Source: Terriglobia bacterium
GTDB taxonomy: Bacteria; Acidobacteriota; Terriglobia; JAIQFV01
Assembly: GCA_020073085.1 (NCBI GenBank)
Contig: JAIQFV010000001.1
Location: forward strand, 124,001-188,000
DNA: 64,000 bases
Direction: 5' to 3'
Shown here: positions 1-9,109 of the stretch, piece after piece
Position numbering within the stretch: the stretch's first letter is position 1
Layout: each line of letters begins with the position of its first letter
Translations under genes and position numbers: made by a program
Notes under the pieces: model-generated
Database searches by the model: none
Told to the model about the DNA's origin: nothing
Seen by the model: the letters and a program-made list of their open reading frames with translations, nothing else

Positions 1-1
1 G

Positions 2-208
2 CGGGTGGATAACTGGATGGTGCGCTCGGCTGCCGCGGAAGCCCTCTCAAAAATCGGCGATTCCCGGGCCAATCGGGCACTGGCGGCGGCTCTCAAGCAC
101 CGCAATGCGGCGGTTCGCAAGAGGGCCGCGGAAGCCTTGAGGAGGATTGATCCAACCTGGGAAGCCTCAGGGAGCGTCGACAAGGCCTCGCAAGAAGGTG
201 CAGGATAG
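2..208 (+). CDS. HEAT-repeat protein, C-terminal fragment
   Basis: The open frame enters from beyond the left edge and stops at TAG, so only the last 68 residues or so are visible. They contain two helical repeats of the HEAT/PBS-lyase type: VRSAAAEALSKIGD followed by VRKRAAEALRRID, with the usual alternation of Ala, Leu and Arg. Such repeats form solenoids used for protein-protein contacts or phycobilin-lyase-like folds. The tail after the last repeat is polar and probably disordered. The full length and role cannot be judged from here. The next gene is on the other strand, so this one ends its transcription unit in the roughly 100-bp gap. Confidence 0.7.
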   Translation, partial: RVDNWMVRSAAAEALSKIGDSRANRALAAALKHRNAAVRKRAAEALRRIDPTWEASGSVDKASQEGAG

Positions 209-305
209 CAGGAAGCGCATTATCTCGGTCCTTCCCCCAGACGTGGAGTTTCATGAACAGACTGGATAACGCGCCTTGTTTTCCACCGTGCTTCGCTGAG
301 CCCGA

Positions 306-2369
306 TCATCCCCTCTTTCTCATCAGGACCACGATCGACCGTGCTCCGACAAGATAGGTCCCGGACTGGAGGGGCACTTCCTGGCCGGGATCGCAAAAGT
401 CTCCAGGACTGTCCAGCCCCGTGTCGATCACCCGTTTCCATTCCCCGAACCCTCCCTCCTGAAGGATGAAAGGGAGATCCTCCCAATAGGCGTTGACCAT
501 GACGTAGAGATCGTCGTCTTGCTGTGACGCCCCATGGAGGCTGAATGCCACGCTGTGGGAGTCGTAGGACATGTCGACGGTCGGGCCTACCCCGTACCAT
601 CGGATATCATCGCGCCAGAAACGGCTGCGGCACAGCGACGGATGGGCTTTGCGGAACGCGATCATCCGCTTAAAAAATCGAAAAATGTCCTGGTTCGCTT
701 GAAGTCGATCCCAATCCAACCAGGTCGTCGGATTGTCCTGGTTGTACGGATTATTGTTGCCACCCTGCCTCCGGAGGAACTCATCTCCCATCCGGAACAT
801 CGGGGTCCCGTTGGATAGAAAGAGCAGGCAGCTGAAGTTCTTGACCTGGCGCTTGCGCAGCTTCATGACCTCAGGGGGGACTCCTTCATCCCCTTCCCAA
901 CCGCAGTTCCAACTGTAGTTGTCATTCGTCCCATCGGTATTGTTCTGACCATTCTCCCAGTTGCGCTTCTGGTTGTAGGAAACCAGGTCATAAAGCGTAA
1001 AACCATCATGGGAGGCGATGTAATTCACGCTCTGGTAGGGATGGTAGGCGTCCATCCGGTCATCCGGGAAAAGGTCATCACTGCCGTAAAGACGCTGCAT
1101 CAGGGCAGTCACTGTTCCAGCATCGCCCTTCACGAATCGCCTCACGTCGTCGCGGAACCTGCCGTTCCACTGAGACCACCTCACCGCGGGAAAGGACCGA
1201 CCCAGTTGATATGCCCCGGCCGCATCCCAGGGCTCGGCAATGAGCCGGGTGGTCGCCAGGGTGGGATCGGTGACGATTTCCCCGTAGATGGCCGGGTCAT
1301 CGATGTTGATCGACCCGTCGTCTTTCCGGGAAAAGACTGATGCGAGGTCGAACCGGAATCCATCGACGTGCATGTCCCTTGCCCAGTGTCGAAGGCTGTC
1401 GACGATCATTCTCCGCACATGCCGGTTGGCACAGTGAAGCGAGTTTCCGGTACCGGAAAAATTGGCGTAAGGGTCCGAAGGGGGGTTGGAGATGAAGTAG
1501 TAGGTGCTGTTATCGATGCCTTTGTAACTGTACACGGGGCCGTTCTGGTTCCCTTCGCCGGTGTGATTGTATACAACATCCAAGAGAACCTCGATGCCGG
1601 CCTCATGCAGAGCCTGAACCATGGAACTGAATTCTATGTTCGCATCACCGGGCCGTTTTGAACTGGCGTAGCCATGGTGGGGGGCAAAGAAACCCAGGGG
1701 CATATAACCCCAGTATTCCGCTGCCTGGGGGTCATACTGGAAGATGGGCATGAGTTCCACCACCGTGACCCCAAGATCCTTGAGATAAGGGATCTTTTCG
1801 ATGAGTCCGCTAAACGTGCCCCGCTTCTCGGGAGCAACGCCGGAATTGGGATTATTCGTGAATCCCCTCACGTGCAGCTCGTAGATGATGGCGTCCGATT
1901 CATGGCGAATAGCACGTCGGTTCCCCCCGGCGAAGGGGTCGACCCACTTTTCAATCACACCCAGCGGCGCCTTGCCGTCATTGGGTCCGGGTTGAACGGC
2001 CGCTCGCTGATCAAAGTCGGGAGGAAAGAAGATCGATTTTGCGTATGGGTCGAACAGAATCTTTTGTGGATTGAAGGCATGCCATTCAAAACGCCCGTTC
2101 GGCGGCGGGCCGGAAATCCGGTATGCATAGTAGCGGGCGTCCCTCATTGCCGGCTCGGGGAGGCGGCAGTGCCAGTTTCTCCAGGATTTGTTCTTCAGAT
2201 AATCCATGGAGTAGGTGGCAATGGGGTGGATGAGATCCCCTTCCTGATATAACAGCAGCGTGACGCTCTCGGCGTGCTTCGAATACAGTGAAAAGTTGTA
2301 GGCTTGCTCTTCGACGATCCAAGAGACGCCTTGAGGGAAAGGGAAACCCTCGACGGTTGCCCAGGTCAT
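306..2369 (-). CDS. glgX: Glycogen debranching enzyme GlgX / isoamylase (GH13)
   Basis: This enzyme hydrolyses alpha-1,6 branch points of glycogen or limit dextrins in the cytoplasm. An N-terminal CBM48-type beta domain (about residues 1-110) precedes the GH13 barrel. Conserved barrel motifs are visible: LLDVVYNHTGEG, the nucleophile Asp in DGFRFDLAS (about residue 341), the acid/base Glu in IAEPWD (about 379) and the transition-state Asp in ASHDGFTLYD (about 455). The length, 687 residues, is normal for GlgX. The open frame extends 39 codons further upstream, but the ATG used here follows GAGG eight bases earlier and begins the conserved MTWATVEG. No other glycogen gene is nearby, so it appears as a single-gene unit. 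Confidence 0.93.
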   Translation of the reverse strand: MTWATVEGFPFPQGVSWIVEEQAYNFSLYSKHAESVTLLLYQEGDLIHPIATYSMDYLKNKSWRNWHCRLPEPAMRDARYYAYRISGPPPNGRFEWHAFNPQKILFDPYAKSIFFPPDFDQRAAVQPGPNDGKAPLGVIEKWVDPFAGGNRRAIRHESDAIIYELHVRGFTNNPNSGVAPEKRGTFSGLIEKIPYLKDLGVTVVELMPIFQYDPQAAEYWGYMPLGFFAPHHGYASSKRPGDANIEFSSMVQALHEAGIEVLLDVVYNHTGEGNQNGPVYSYKGIDNSTYYFISNPPSDPYANFSGTGNSLHCANRHVRRMIVDSLRHWARDMHVDGFRFDLASVFSRKDDGSINIDDPAIYGEIVTDPTLATTRLIAEPWDAAGAYQLGRSFPAVRWSQWNGRFRDDVRRFVKGDAGTVTALMQRLYGSDDLFPDDRMDAYHPYQSVNYIASHDGFTLYDLVSYNQKRNWENGQNNTDGTNDNYSWNCGWEGDEGVPPEVMKLRKRQVKNFSCLLFLSNGTPMFRMGDEFLRRQGGNNNPYNQDNPTTWLDWDRLQANQDIFRFFKRMIAFRKAHPSLCRSRFWRDDIRWYGVGPTVDMSYDSHSVAFSLHGASQQDDDLYVMVNAYWEDLPFILQEGGFGEWKRVIDTGLDSPGDFCDPGQEVPLQSGTYLVGARSIVVLMRKRG

Positions 2370-2614
2370 ATGATTTTCCTCGTGACTGAGGGCGCTATTA
2401 TGCACCGATTCAGGTTGAAAATTGAAGGGAAGAAAGAAGCCGAAGTTCTCCAGACGCGCGCGGATTGAAACTGCTTGTCTGGGCAAGCGGACTCGGCAAA
2501 CTCCGGGGCATCGGTCCCCCCAATATTCCCCGGGGCATCCACAGAGGGCTTAAGACCCATCGCCGACGATGCTTAAAAGCGGGTCGGAATCCCGCCCTTC
2601 GAGTTGGGGTCGTC

Positions 2615-3745
2615 TTATTCCAGGGTCTTGTGGAACCTTTTTGAGGCCAGCCACAGCGTACACACCCCCATCACCCCCAAGGCCAGCATCTGGGTCCACA
2701 GGACATCGGTTCCGACCCCCTTGAGGAAGAGTCCCCGGACGATCACCAGGATGTATCGCATCGGATTCAACAAGGTGAGCCACTGGATGAACTTTGGCAT
2801 GTTGGCGATCGGGAAGATAAATCCTGAAAGGAGCACGGCCGGCTGGAAGAATAAAAATGCGCTGAGCATAGCCTGCTGTTGAGTCTGACTGATCGTGGAA
2901 ATCAACAGACCGATTCCGAGGCACGGCATGAGGTACAGTCCTGTCGAAAGGAAGAGCAACCCCAGGCTCCCCCGAATCGGGACATCAAACCAAAACACGC
3001 CCACCGCGGTGATTACCATGACATCGAAGAATGCAATTAAGGCGAACGGGACGGTCTTGCCCAGGATGAACTCCACCGGCCGGATGGGAGTGACCATGAC
3101 CTGCTCCATGGTTCCAATTTCCTTTTCCCGGACAACTGCCATGCTGGTGAGCAGCAACGTGATCAGCATGACCATCAGGGAGATCACGCCGGGGATGTAA
3201 AAATCGCGGCTCTCAAGGTTCTCGTTGAACCAGGCGCGGGTGCTCAACTCCACGGTGGGCGGAAGGGGAGCGTTGCCGCGAAGTCTCTTGAATTGCTCGA
3301 TCAGGGTGGTCCGGGAAAACTCGCCGGCGATCCGGGTACAGTAGTTGAGCACGATCCCGGCTGAATTGGAGTCGCTTCCGTCGAGAAGAACTTGGACTGT
3401 TGAGGAACGCCCTGCCTGCAGATCGTCCTCGAAACCGCGGTTTATGCGAAGAACGGCGAGGACTTCCCCGCGGTCGATCAACTCGCCCGCCCGCGCATCA
3501 CTCGTCACATACTCGACGATGTCGAAGTATTTTGAATGCTCAAACCGCGCCACCAGTTCCCGGGAAGAGACCGAGTTGTCGAGATCATAGACCGCGGTCG
3601 CCACGTGATTAACGTTGGTCGTGACCGCATAACCGAAAACCAGGATCTGGATGACGGGGACGAGAAAAATAATGCGCTTCATCTTGGGGTCACGGAAGAC
3701 CTGGATGAACTCCTTGATCAGCATGTGTTTGATGCGCTCGAACAT
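2615..3745 (-). CDS. ABC-2 type efflux permease, YbhR-like
   Basis: This is the second membrane subunit of an ABC exporter, 376 residues. One N-terminal membrane helix (about 20-40) is followed by a large periplasmic domain and then five helices in the C-terminal half, the ABC-2 membrane 3 layout. The motif KEIGTMEQVMVTPIRP just before the membrane block is typical of the YhhJ/YbhR/YbhS family. The open frame runs much further upstream, but that part reads through the neighbouring permease out of frame. The ATG chosen begins MFERIKHMLIKEF and lies 2 bases after the stop of the upstream permease, which implies coupled translation. It is the last gene of the efflux operon. Substrate unknown; in E. 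coli the equivalent system affects cefoperazone and chloramphenicol sensitivity. Confidence 0.9.
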   Translation of the reverse strand: MFERIKHMLIKEFIQVFRDPKMKRIIFLVPVIQILVFGYAVTTNVNHVATAVYDLDNSVSSRELVARFEHSKYFDIVEYVTSDARAGELIDRGEVLAVLRINRGFEDDLQAGRSSTVQVLLDGSDSNSAGIVLNYCTRIAGEFSRTTLIEQFKRLRGNAPLPPTVELSTRAWFNENLESRDFYIPGVISLMVMLITLLLTSMAVVREKEIGTMEQVMVTPIRPVEFILGKTVPFALIAFFDVMVITAVGVFWFDVPIRGSLGLLFLSTGLYLMPCLGIGLLISTISQTQQQAMLSAFLFFQPAVLLSGFIFPIANMPKFIQWLTLLNPMRYILVIVRGLFLKGVGTDVLWTQMLALGVMGVCTLWLASKRFHKTLE

Positions 3746-3747
3746 AA

Positions 3748-4881
3748 CTATTCCAATTTCTTTCTGAATTTCAAATTCGCTATGGCCACCATCACAATCC
3801 CAAACAGGGTCAGCAGCGCCGCTTCCAGTCCCAATATCCTGAGGCCGGTGCCTTTGAGATAGATTCCCTTGAGCAGGGTGATGAAATATCTTGCCGGGAT
3901 CAGATAAGAAATCAATTGGAGCGGCAAGGGCATATTGGAGATGGCGAACGCGAATCCGGACAACAGAAATGCCGGCAGGAAGGTCAGCACCATTGCCATC
4001 TGGCTGGCGAGAAGCTGGCTCTTGGTCGTGATACTCATCAGCATGCCCATCGAAAGGGCGCCCGCCAGGAACAACGCCGCCATGATAAACAGCAGGGGCA
4101 CACTCCCGCGCAAGGGGACCTTGAACACGAACCGCCCCATGAGGACGGCCAGAAGCACATCGAACATGCCAATGGTGAAGTAAGGCAGCAGCTTGCCCAG
4201 GATCAACTCCTGCCTCTTGACCGGGGTGGAAATGAGCTGCTCCATGGTTCCCCGTTCCCACTCGCGCGCCACCGTCAGCGAGGTCAACAGGGCGGCGATG
4301 ATCATCATGATGACCGCAATGAGCCCGGGGATAATGTAGTTCCGCGATTCCAGGTCGGCATTGAACCAAACGCGCGGTTGCACCTCGAGCGGATTGCGGA
4401 GGGGGGAAACACCGGAACGGCGGATTTTCTCAAGCGCCACCTCCTGGGAGAAAACCTGCGTGACGCCCTCGGCGTACCCTATCGCCAGGGTGGCCGTGTT
4501 CGAATCGCTCCCATCGACGATCAGCTGGGCCGTGGCAGCCCGTCCCGATTCCACCTGTCCGGCGAGATCCGTGGGAATCACCAGCGCGACCATTGCCCGG
4601 CGGGTGTCGATGGCCCGTTCCAGCTCCGGGTAATCCGCCACGTAGCCGCGAATAGAAAAATAGCGGGAGCCGCCGAACCTGCTGACAAATTCCCGGCTCA
4701 CCTGGGACTGGCTCTGGTCCCACACCACCAGCGGGACGTTGTCTACATCCAGGGACAGGGCATACCCGAAAAGGATCAACATCAACATTGGAAGCGCGAT
4801 GGAGATTGCCAGACTGCGCGCATCCCGGATGACATGAATAAACTCTTTTCGCGCCACAGCCCAAAGACGTCGGAACTTCAT
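3748..4881 (-). CDS. ABC-2 type efflux permease, YbhS-like
   Basis: This is the first of two related ABC-2 permeases (377 residues) that would form the membrane channel as a heterodimer with the downstream gene. It has one N-terminal helix, a roughly 150-residue extracytoplasmic domain rich in SDSNTATL-like segments, and five C-terminal helices. The motif REWERGTMEQLISTPVKRQE precedes the membrane block. It shares the domain plan and several motifs (DGSDSN, GTMEQ) with its neighbour, so the pair arose by duplication, as in E. coli YbhS/YbhR. It is separated by about 150 bp from the ATPase gene upstream. Confidence 0.9.
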   Translation of the reverse strand: MKFRRLWAVARKEFIHVIRDARSLAISIALPMLMLILFGYALSLDVDNVPLVVWDQSQSQVSREFVSRFGGSRYFSIRGYVADYPELERAIDTRRAMVALVIPTDLAGQVESGRAATAQLIVDGSDSNTATLAIGYAEGVTQVFSQEVALEKIRRSGVSPLRNPLEVQPRVWFNADLESRNYIIPGLIAVIMMIIAALLTSLTVAREWERGTMEQLISTPVKRQELILGKLLPYFTIGMFDVLLAVLMGRFVFKVPLRGSVPLLFIMAALFLAGALSMGMLMSITTKSQLLASQMAMVLTFLPAFLLSGFAFAISNMPLPLQLISYLIPARYFITLLKGIYLKGTGLRILGLEAALLTLFGIVMVAIANLKFRKKLE

Positions 4882-5031
4882 GGCTGCCTCTTTAGAAACC
4901 GGTATCTCATGCCCTTGTGATCCGTCCCCGCTCCCATCCGGGAGACACCAAAGAAACGCGTGGTTTGATTGCCTTCCACGTCTCTCGCCAAGTCAATCGC
5001 GTGATTCGGTCTTCACGGATTCATCCCTCGA

Positions 5032-6012
5032 TTACTGTCCCACGTCCTGAATCGGTCGTTCGGCGCGATCGCGCGATTCAATCAGCGACACAAAGACATC
5101 TTCCAGGGAAGGAGCAACCTTCCCCACCCGTGCCGGTCCGTACCCTCGCTCCTCCAGCAATCGGCGCACTGTGGCCGCCGCGGCATCACCTTCTTTGGCC
5201 ACAACGTGGAGCCCTTTGCCGAACATGGCGGCCTCTTGGACTTCCCTCAATTGCTCAATCTCTCTCATGGCGTCCTGAGGACGCTCACACTGGACCTCCA
5301 GAACGTCTTCCTGCATGTACTGGGTCTTGAGGATGGCGGGCGTTCCCATGGCGATCAGCTCGCCGCGGTAAATCAAAGCCAGACGGTCACAATATTCGGC
5401 CTCATCCATGTAATGTGTGGTGACGAAAACCGTGACCTTTCGGCCGGCCAGTTCATAAATCAAATCCCAAAACAGGCGCCGGCTGATGGGATCCACCCCC
5501 GAGGTGGGCTCATCCAGAAAAAGGATGGGCGGCTCATGAAGGATGGCGCATCCCAGGGCCAGGCGCTGTTTCCAGCCACCCGAAAGAATGGAGGTGAGAG
5601 AGCGGCGGTGGTCTTTGAGACCCGACATCTCAATCACCCACTCTTTCCGCTCCTTCTTCCTCTCCGCCGGGATCTGATAGATTCCACTATAGAAATCGAT
5701 GTTCTCTTCTACTGTTAAGTCCTCATAGAGCGAAAACTTCTGGCTCATGTACCCGATGTGATTTTTGACCTTTTCGGCCTCGGTCCGAACATCAAAACCT
5801 GCCACCGTCCCTTTGCCACCGGTCGGCGCGAGGATGCCGCAGAGCATTCGAATGGTCGTAGACTTTCCAGCGCCGTTAGGGCCCAGAAAACCGAAAATTT
5901 CGCCCCGGCTTACTTCAAAACTGATCCCGTGGACAGCATAAAAGCTGCCAAACCGCTTGACCAAATTTTCCACAACGACAGCGTTGTCGCCCTCAGCGTC
6001 GCCATCTCTCAT
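5032..6012 (-). CDS. ABC transporter ATPase, second half-equivalent of YbhF
   Basis: Cytoplasmic ATPase subunit, 326 residues. Walker A is GPNGAGKST near residue 47, the signature is LSGGWKQRLALG (Trp in place of the usual Met/Glu after SGG), and Walker B is LFLDEPTSGVDP. The H-loop His lies in VTTHYMDEAEYCD. The C-terminal 90 residues resemble the regulatory tail of drug-export ATPases of the DrrA/CcmA type. AGAAGG lies about 6 bases before the ATG. In E. coli the equivalent protein, YbhF, carries two ATPase domains in one chain. Here this gene matches the C-terminal one, by order and by its SGVDP motif. Confidence 0.92.
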   Translation of the reverse strand: MRDGDAEGDNAVVVENLVKRFGSFYAVHGISFEVSRGEIFGFLGPNGAGKSTTIRMLCGILAPTGGKGTVAGFDVRTEAEKVKNHIGYMSQKFSLYEDLTVEENIDFYSGIYQIPAERKKERKEWVIEMSGLKDHRRSLTSILSGGWKQRLALGCAILHEPPILFLDEPTSGVDPISRRLFWDLIYELAGRKVTVFVTTHYMDEAEYCDRLALIYRGELIAMGTPAILKTQYMQEDVLEVQCERPQDAMREIEQLREVQEAAMFGKGLHVVAKEGDAAAATVRRLLEERGYGPARVGKVAPSLEDVFVSLIESRDRAERPIQDVGQ

Positions 6013-6171
6013 GTTTGCCTTCTCGTCGGGTTATCGAGTCCAATACGCTTCTGCCGTCCACCCTGTTTGGCCTGGCGATCCACAGTGAACCGTCCAAACC
6101 GCGCGGATCAGGTCTGCCTTCAGCTCTTCCCTTCCCGCGCTTTCCATGGCTCTTGGTGGTGGAGTAGCCCG

Positions 6172-7104
6172 TCAGCCTTTTACCGTGCTTCCCTCACCCA
6201 GCAAGGAAACGAACACATCCTCCAGCGCCGGCTCAATGGCATGGACATCACCCGGAGCAAGCCCCGCCTCCGCGAGGAGTTCCTTCACCTGCCGCATGGC
6301 AGGTTCCGGATCCACGGCCACAAGATGAATACGATCTCCAAAAAGTCCGACGGCACTGAACGGCATCTGTTGGCGCAACAGGGAGGTCGCCTTGCGCGGC
6401 TCCGAAGTCCGGATCTCAATGATGGATCCGCGGGCCAACTTTTTGATCTCTCCCGGGTTACCGACGGTGAAAAGCTTTCCTTTGTGGATCAGTCCCACGC
6501 GATTGCATCGCTCCGCCTCATCCAGGTATGCCGTCGATACAAAGATGGTCACCCTCTCCCGAAGGAGCTGATAAAGGATGCGCCAGAAGTCGCGACGCGA
6601 AACGGGATCGACCCCATTGGTGGGTTCGTCAAGAAAGAGAATCCGGGGGGTGTGGATCAGGGCGCAGGCCAGGCCAAGCTTTTGTTTCATTCCCCCCGAC
6701 AAATTGGCGGCGAGGCGCTTTTTAAAAGGGAGGAGATTACTGAAGGCGAGCAGCCGGTCCACCTTCTCCCCCCGTCCCTTCAAAGGGACTCCGTAGATAT
6801 CGGCATAGAAGGCCATGTTTTCAGCCACGGTGAGGTCGGGATAAAGACCGAATCGCTGGGACATGTATCCGATCACTTCTTTGATCGCCTCCGCCTCTTT
6901 CACAACATGGTGTCCGGCCACCCAGGCGTCGCCCGAGGTCGGCTCCATGATCGCCGTGAGCAGCCGCATCGTGGTCGTTTTGCCCGCTCCATCCGGCCCG
7001 ACCAGACCAAAGATTTCCCCTTCTGCAACAGACAGCGTGAGCCCGCTGAGAGCTTCCACGCTTCCAAAGGACTTCGTCAGGGTCTCGGTCTTAATGGCAT
7101 CCAC
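6172..7104 (-). CDS. ABC transporter ATPase, first half-equivalent of YbhF
   Basis: Cytoplasmic ATPase, about 310 residues. Walker A is GPDGAGKTT, with Asp where most family members have Asn; the signature is LSGGMKQKLGLA and Walker B is LFLDEPTNGVDP. GPDGAGKTT is also the form I recall in the N-terminal ATPase of YbhF. In the switch region VSTAYLDEAERC a Tyr occupies the H-loop position, so the usual His is missing. That suggests an asymmetric ATPase pair in which one site is degenerate. The frame extends to an upstream ATG, but the GTG chosen is preceded by CAGGAG eight bases away. The C-terminal end, EPALEDVFVSLLGEG, matches the tail of the downstream ATPase. Confidence 0.88.
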   Translation of the reverse strand: MDAIKTETLTKSFGSVEALSGLTLSVAEGEIFGLVGPDGAGKTTTMRLLTAIMEPTSGDAWVAGHHVVKEAEAIKEVIGYMSQRFGLYPDLTVAENMAFYADIYGVPLKGRGEKVDRLLAFSNLLPFKKRLAANLSGGMKQKLGLACALIHTPRILFLDEPTNGVDPVSRRDFWRILYQLLRERVTIFVSTAYLDEAERCNRVGLIHKGKLFTVGNPGEIKKLARGSIIEIRTSEPRKATSLLRQQMPFSAVGLFGDRIHLVAVDPEPAMRQVKELLAEAGLAPGDVHAIEPALEDVFVSLLGEGSTVKG

Positions 7105-7270
7105 GAAAACATCTCCTGCAGGGGCTTCGAAGGCAGTCCCGACGGGCATTCTCCCCGGGAAGCATCCGGCGAATGCTGCCAATCACCGCCGGATCCATCA
7201 CGCTTGCGCCGGGTCTGATCCAGCCTGCATGATTCACCCTCGCGATCTCAGAAGGCAATTCCCTTGCGGG

Positions 7271-8449
7271 TCAGCGTGCGGGCCTTGATTCCCCGCCTGC
7301 ATTTTCCAAATAGATAGAGGCGTCGGCAGGCATTCCCGGTTTCAGTTCCATCTGGGGATTCAAAATGTCGATCTTGATCCGATACACCAGTTTGACGCGT
7401 TCCTTCTCCGTTTGAACGTTCTTGGGGGTAAATTCAGCCTTCGAGGCGATGAAGGAAACATGTCCGGTGTACTGCTTTCCGGGATAGGTGTCGGTCGTCA
7501 CCGTGGCCGGCTGCCCCACTTTGACGCGGCCGAGATCAGTCTCGTTGATGTAGGCGCGCACCCACACTTTCTCAAGATTGCCAATCGTGACGACCGGGGT
7601 CCCGGGGGCAACCATCTCACCGGGTTCGACATTCTTTGACAGCACGACCCCCGGCATGGGTGCTGTCAGTACGGCATAACCGAATTGGGTTTCAGTCACG
7701 GCGAGCGCCTGCCGGGCCTGCTCCAGACGGGCGCGCGCCTGATCGATCTCCTCCTGGCGTGGGCCTTTTCGAACAAGGGCATATCTTTCCTTCGCCTGGA
7801 CCAGGGCCTCGCGGGCCTGTTCGATCTGTTCCTTGCGGGGACCTTCCTGTACCAGCTTCAGTTGCTCTTCCGCCTCGCGCTGTCTGGCTTGTGCCATTTC
7901 AAAACCGGCCTTTGCGGCATCGTATTGCTGGGCCGATACATTCACCTTCTCGAAGAGGCGGGCGTACCGGTCATAATCCAGCCTGGCCCGCTCGGCGTCC
8001 GCGCGGGTGCGCGTTACGGCTGCCTGCGCCGCCGCAATTTCCTGTGCTCTCGAACCGTGCAGCAGTTCATCCAGTCGCGCCTGGCTCTGTCGCATCATGG
8101 CCTCGGCCTGTACGATTTCTTCAGGCCGGGAGCCCGCCTGCAGTTGAGTAAGAAAGGCCGCTGCGGCCTGGGTCTCTGCCTTCCGCATGGCAACCTGTTC
8201 CCCCAGATCGCGGCTTTCCAGCCGGGCCACCACTGCCCCCGCAGCGACAATGTCCCCCTCGTCCACAAGTCGCTCCTGAATCCGGCCCGGGATCTTGAAG
8301 CTGACCTCCACATCGGTCACTTCAATGTTCCCAGAAACTCGAAGTGAGGACGCGGATTGTCCGGAACGAAGTACAAAGTAGAGGACCGTCACAACTGCCA
8401 GTAACCCCACGGCTCCAAGGGGGATAACGAGTTTCTTCTTATCCTTCAT
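7271..8449 (-). CDS. HlyD-family membrane fusion protein, YbhG-like
   Basis: Periplasmic adaptor of the exporter, 392 residues. A single N-terminal membrane anchor (about residues 7-27) is followed by the lipoyl-like half motif VSFKIPGRIQERLVDEGDIV and a long alpha-helical hairpin. The hairpin contains four imperfect repeats built around GSRPEEI, GSRAQEI, GPRKEQI and GPRQEEI. The second lipoyl half and beta-barrel follow (VLTAPMPGVVLSKNVEPGEMV). This matches the YbhG/YhiI group. It is the first gene of the operon after the TetR gene, and the palindromic TetR-type site lies 14 bp upstream of its ATG. A separate outer-membrane channel gene is not present in the window. Confidence 0.92.
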   Translation of the reverse strand: MKDKKKLVIPLGAVGLLAVVTVLYFVLRSGQSASSLRVSGNIEVTDVEVSFKIPGRIQERLVDEGDIVAAGAVVARLESRDLGEQVAMRKAETQAAAAFLTQLQAGSRPEEIVQAEAMMRQSQARLDELLHGSRAQEIAAAQAAVTRTRADAERARLDYDRYARLFEKVNVSAQQYDAAKAGFEMAQARQREAEEQLKLVQEGPRKEQIEQAREALVQAKERYALVRKGPRQEEIDQARARLEQARQALAVTETQFGYAVLTAPMPGVVLSKNVEPGEMVAPGTPVVTIGNLEKVWVRAYINETDLGRVKVGQPATVTTDTYPGKQYTGHVSFIASKAEFTPKNVQTEKERVKLVYRIKIDILNPQMELKPGMPADASIYLENAGGESRPAR

Positions 8450-8462
8450 GTTGGGACCTCAA

Positions 8463-8505
8463 TGTGAATGCTTATTCACTACACAAAGATCGCATTAGGC
8501 TTCAA
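8463..8505 (-). promoter_or_regulatory. Putative hlyD promoter with TetR operator
   Basis: The imperfect palindrome TGTGAATG-CT-TATTCACT occupies 8463-8480, in the 45-bp gap between the tetR stop and the hlyD start. It repeats the perfect palindrome at the tetR promoter with two changed positions. On the minus strand a weak promoter, TTGAAG with an 18-bp spacer and TAGTGA, overlaps it, so a bound repressor would block polymerase. Confidence 0.65.
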
Positions 8506-9097
8506 TCGCCCTCTTGAAAATCCTCCATGATTTTTCGGCATTGTTAGTAACATCGAATTCTCCGTCGCTTAGAAACCAGAGAATTCCCGAGGACTGAAAT
8601 ATGGCCAGAAAGATTCTTGCGGCACTCGGGGGGTCGACGCCCGCGTGAATTTCCCCCCGCTGCTTTCCTTCGACAATGATATCGCTCAATCTCCCGATGA
8701 AACCTTCCAGGATTCTATACACCTGGACACGTTTCTGGGGACTACGACCGTAAAGATTGTCGGAGAAGATGATTCTAGGCATGGCCACGACTTGATTTTC
8801 CCGGATCATTCGGACTTGTCGTCTCAGAAGCCGGTGGAGGCGTTCCAAGCACTGGGGGGTTTCCCGCTCGACCTCCTCAAAATTCGTGCGGACCTGAGCC
8901 TGGAAGAGGTCGATGGCCGCTTTCAGCATCTGATCCTTGTTCTCAAAATGCCGGTAGAGTGCGGAGGGAACCAGCCCCACCCGGCGTGCAACCGCTGCCA
9001 CGCTGAGCCCCTTTGCCCCACGCGTGGCGATCAAACCGAGGACAGCTTGAGCAATTTGCTCCTGCCTGAGGCCGGTGTTCAACTTCTCGGTGGCCAT
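8495..9097 (-). CDS. TetR/AcrR-family repressor, CecR-like
   Basis: Dimeric DNA-binding repressor of about 200 residues. The N-terminal helix-turn-helix is clear: GLSVAAVARRVGLVPSALYR (about residues 31-50) followed by HFENKDQML. The rest is an all-helical ligand-binding domain typical of TetR proteins. The frame begins four codons earlier, but the second ATG (MATEKLN) has GGAG 6 bases upstream within GGAGTATTCG, and is preferred. It lies directly upstream of the hlyD exporter operon in the same orientation, as cecR lies before ybhGFSR. The identical operator core at its own promoter and at the hlyD promoter implies that it represses both. The inducing ligand is unknown. Confidence 0.9.
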   Translation of the reverse strand: MATEKLNTGLRQEQIAQAVLGLIATRGAKGLSVAAVARRVGLVPSALYRHFENKDQMLKAAIDLFQAQVRTNFEEVERETPQCLERLHRLLRRQVRMIRENQVVAMPRIIFSDNLYGRSPQKRVQVYRILEGFIGRLSDIIVEGKQRGEIHAGVDPPSAARIFLAIFQSSGILWFLSDGEFDVTNNAEKSWRIFKRAIEA

Positions 9098-9109
9098 CGA
9101 ATACTCCAT

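Noticed and set aside
5032-7104. The two ATPase genes as a frameshifted single YbhF
   Set aside because: The genes are 159 bp apart, each has its own ribosome site and complete ATPase domain, so this is a true split and not a broken gene.
3916-7218. Long plus-strand open frames of 334 and 486 codons opposite the exporter genes
   Set aside because: They lie wholly antisense to well-supported ABC genes, have low-complexity His/Arg/Gly-rich composition and no recognisable domain; such shadows are expected at this GC content.
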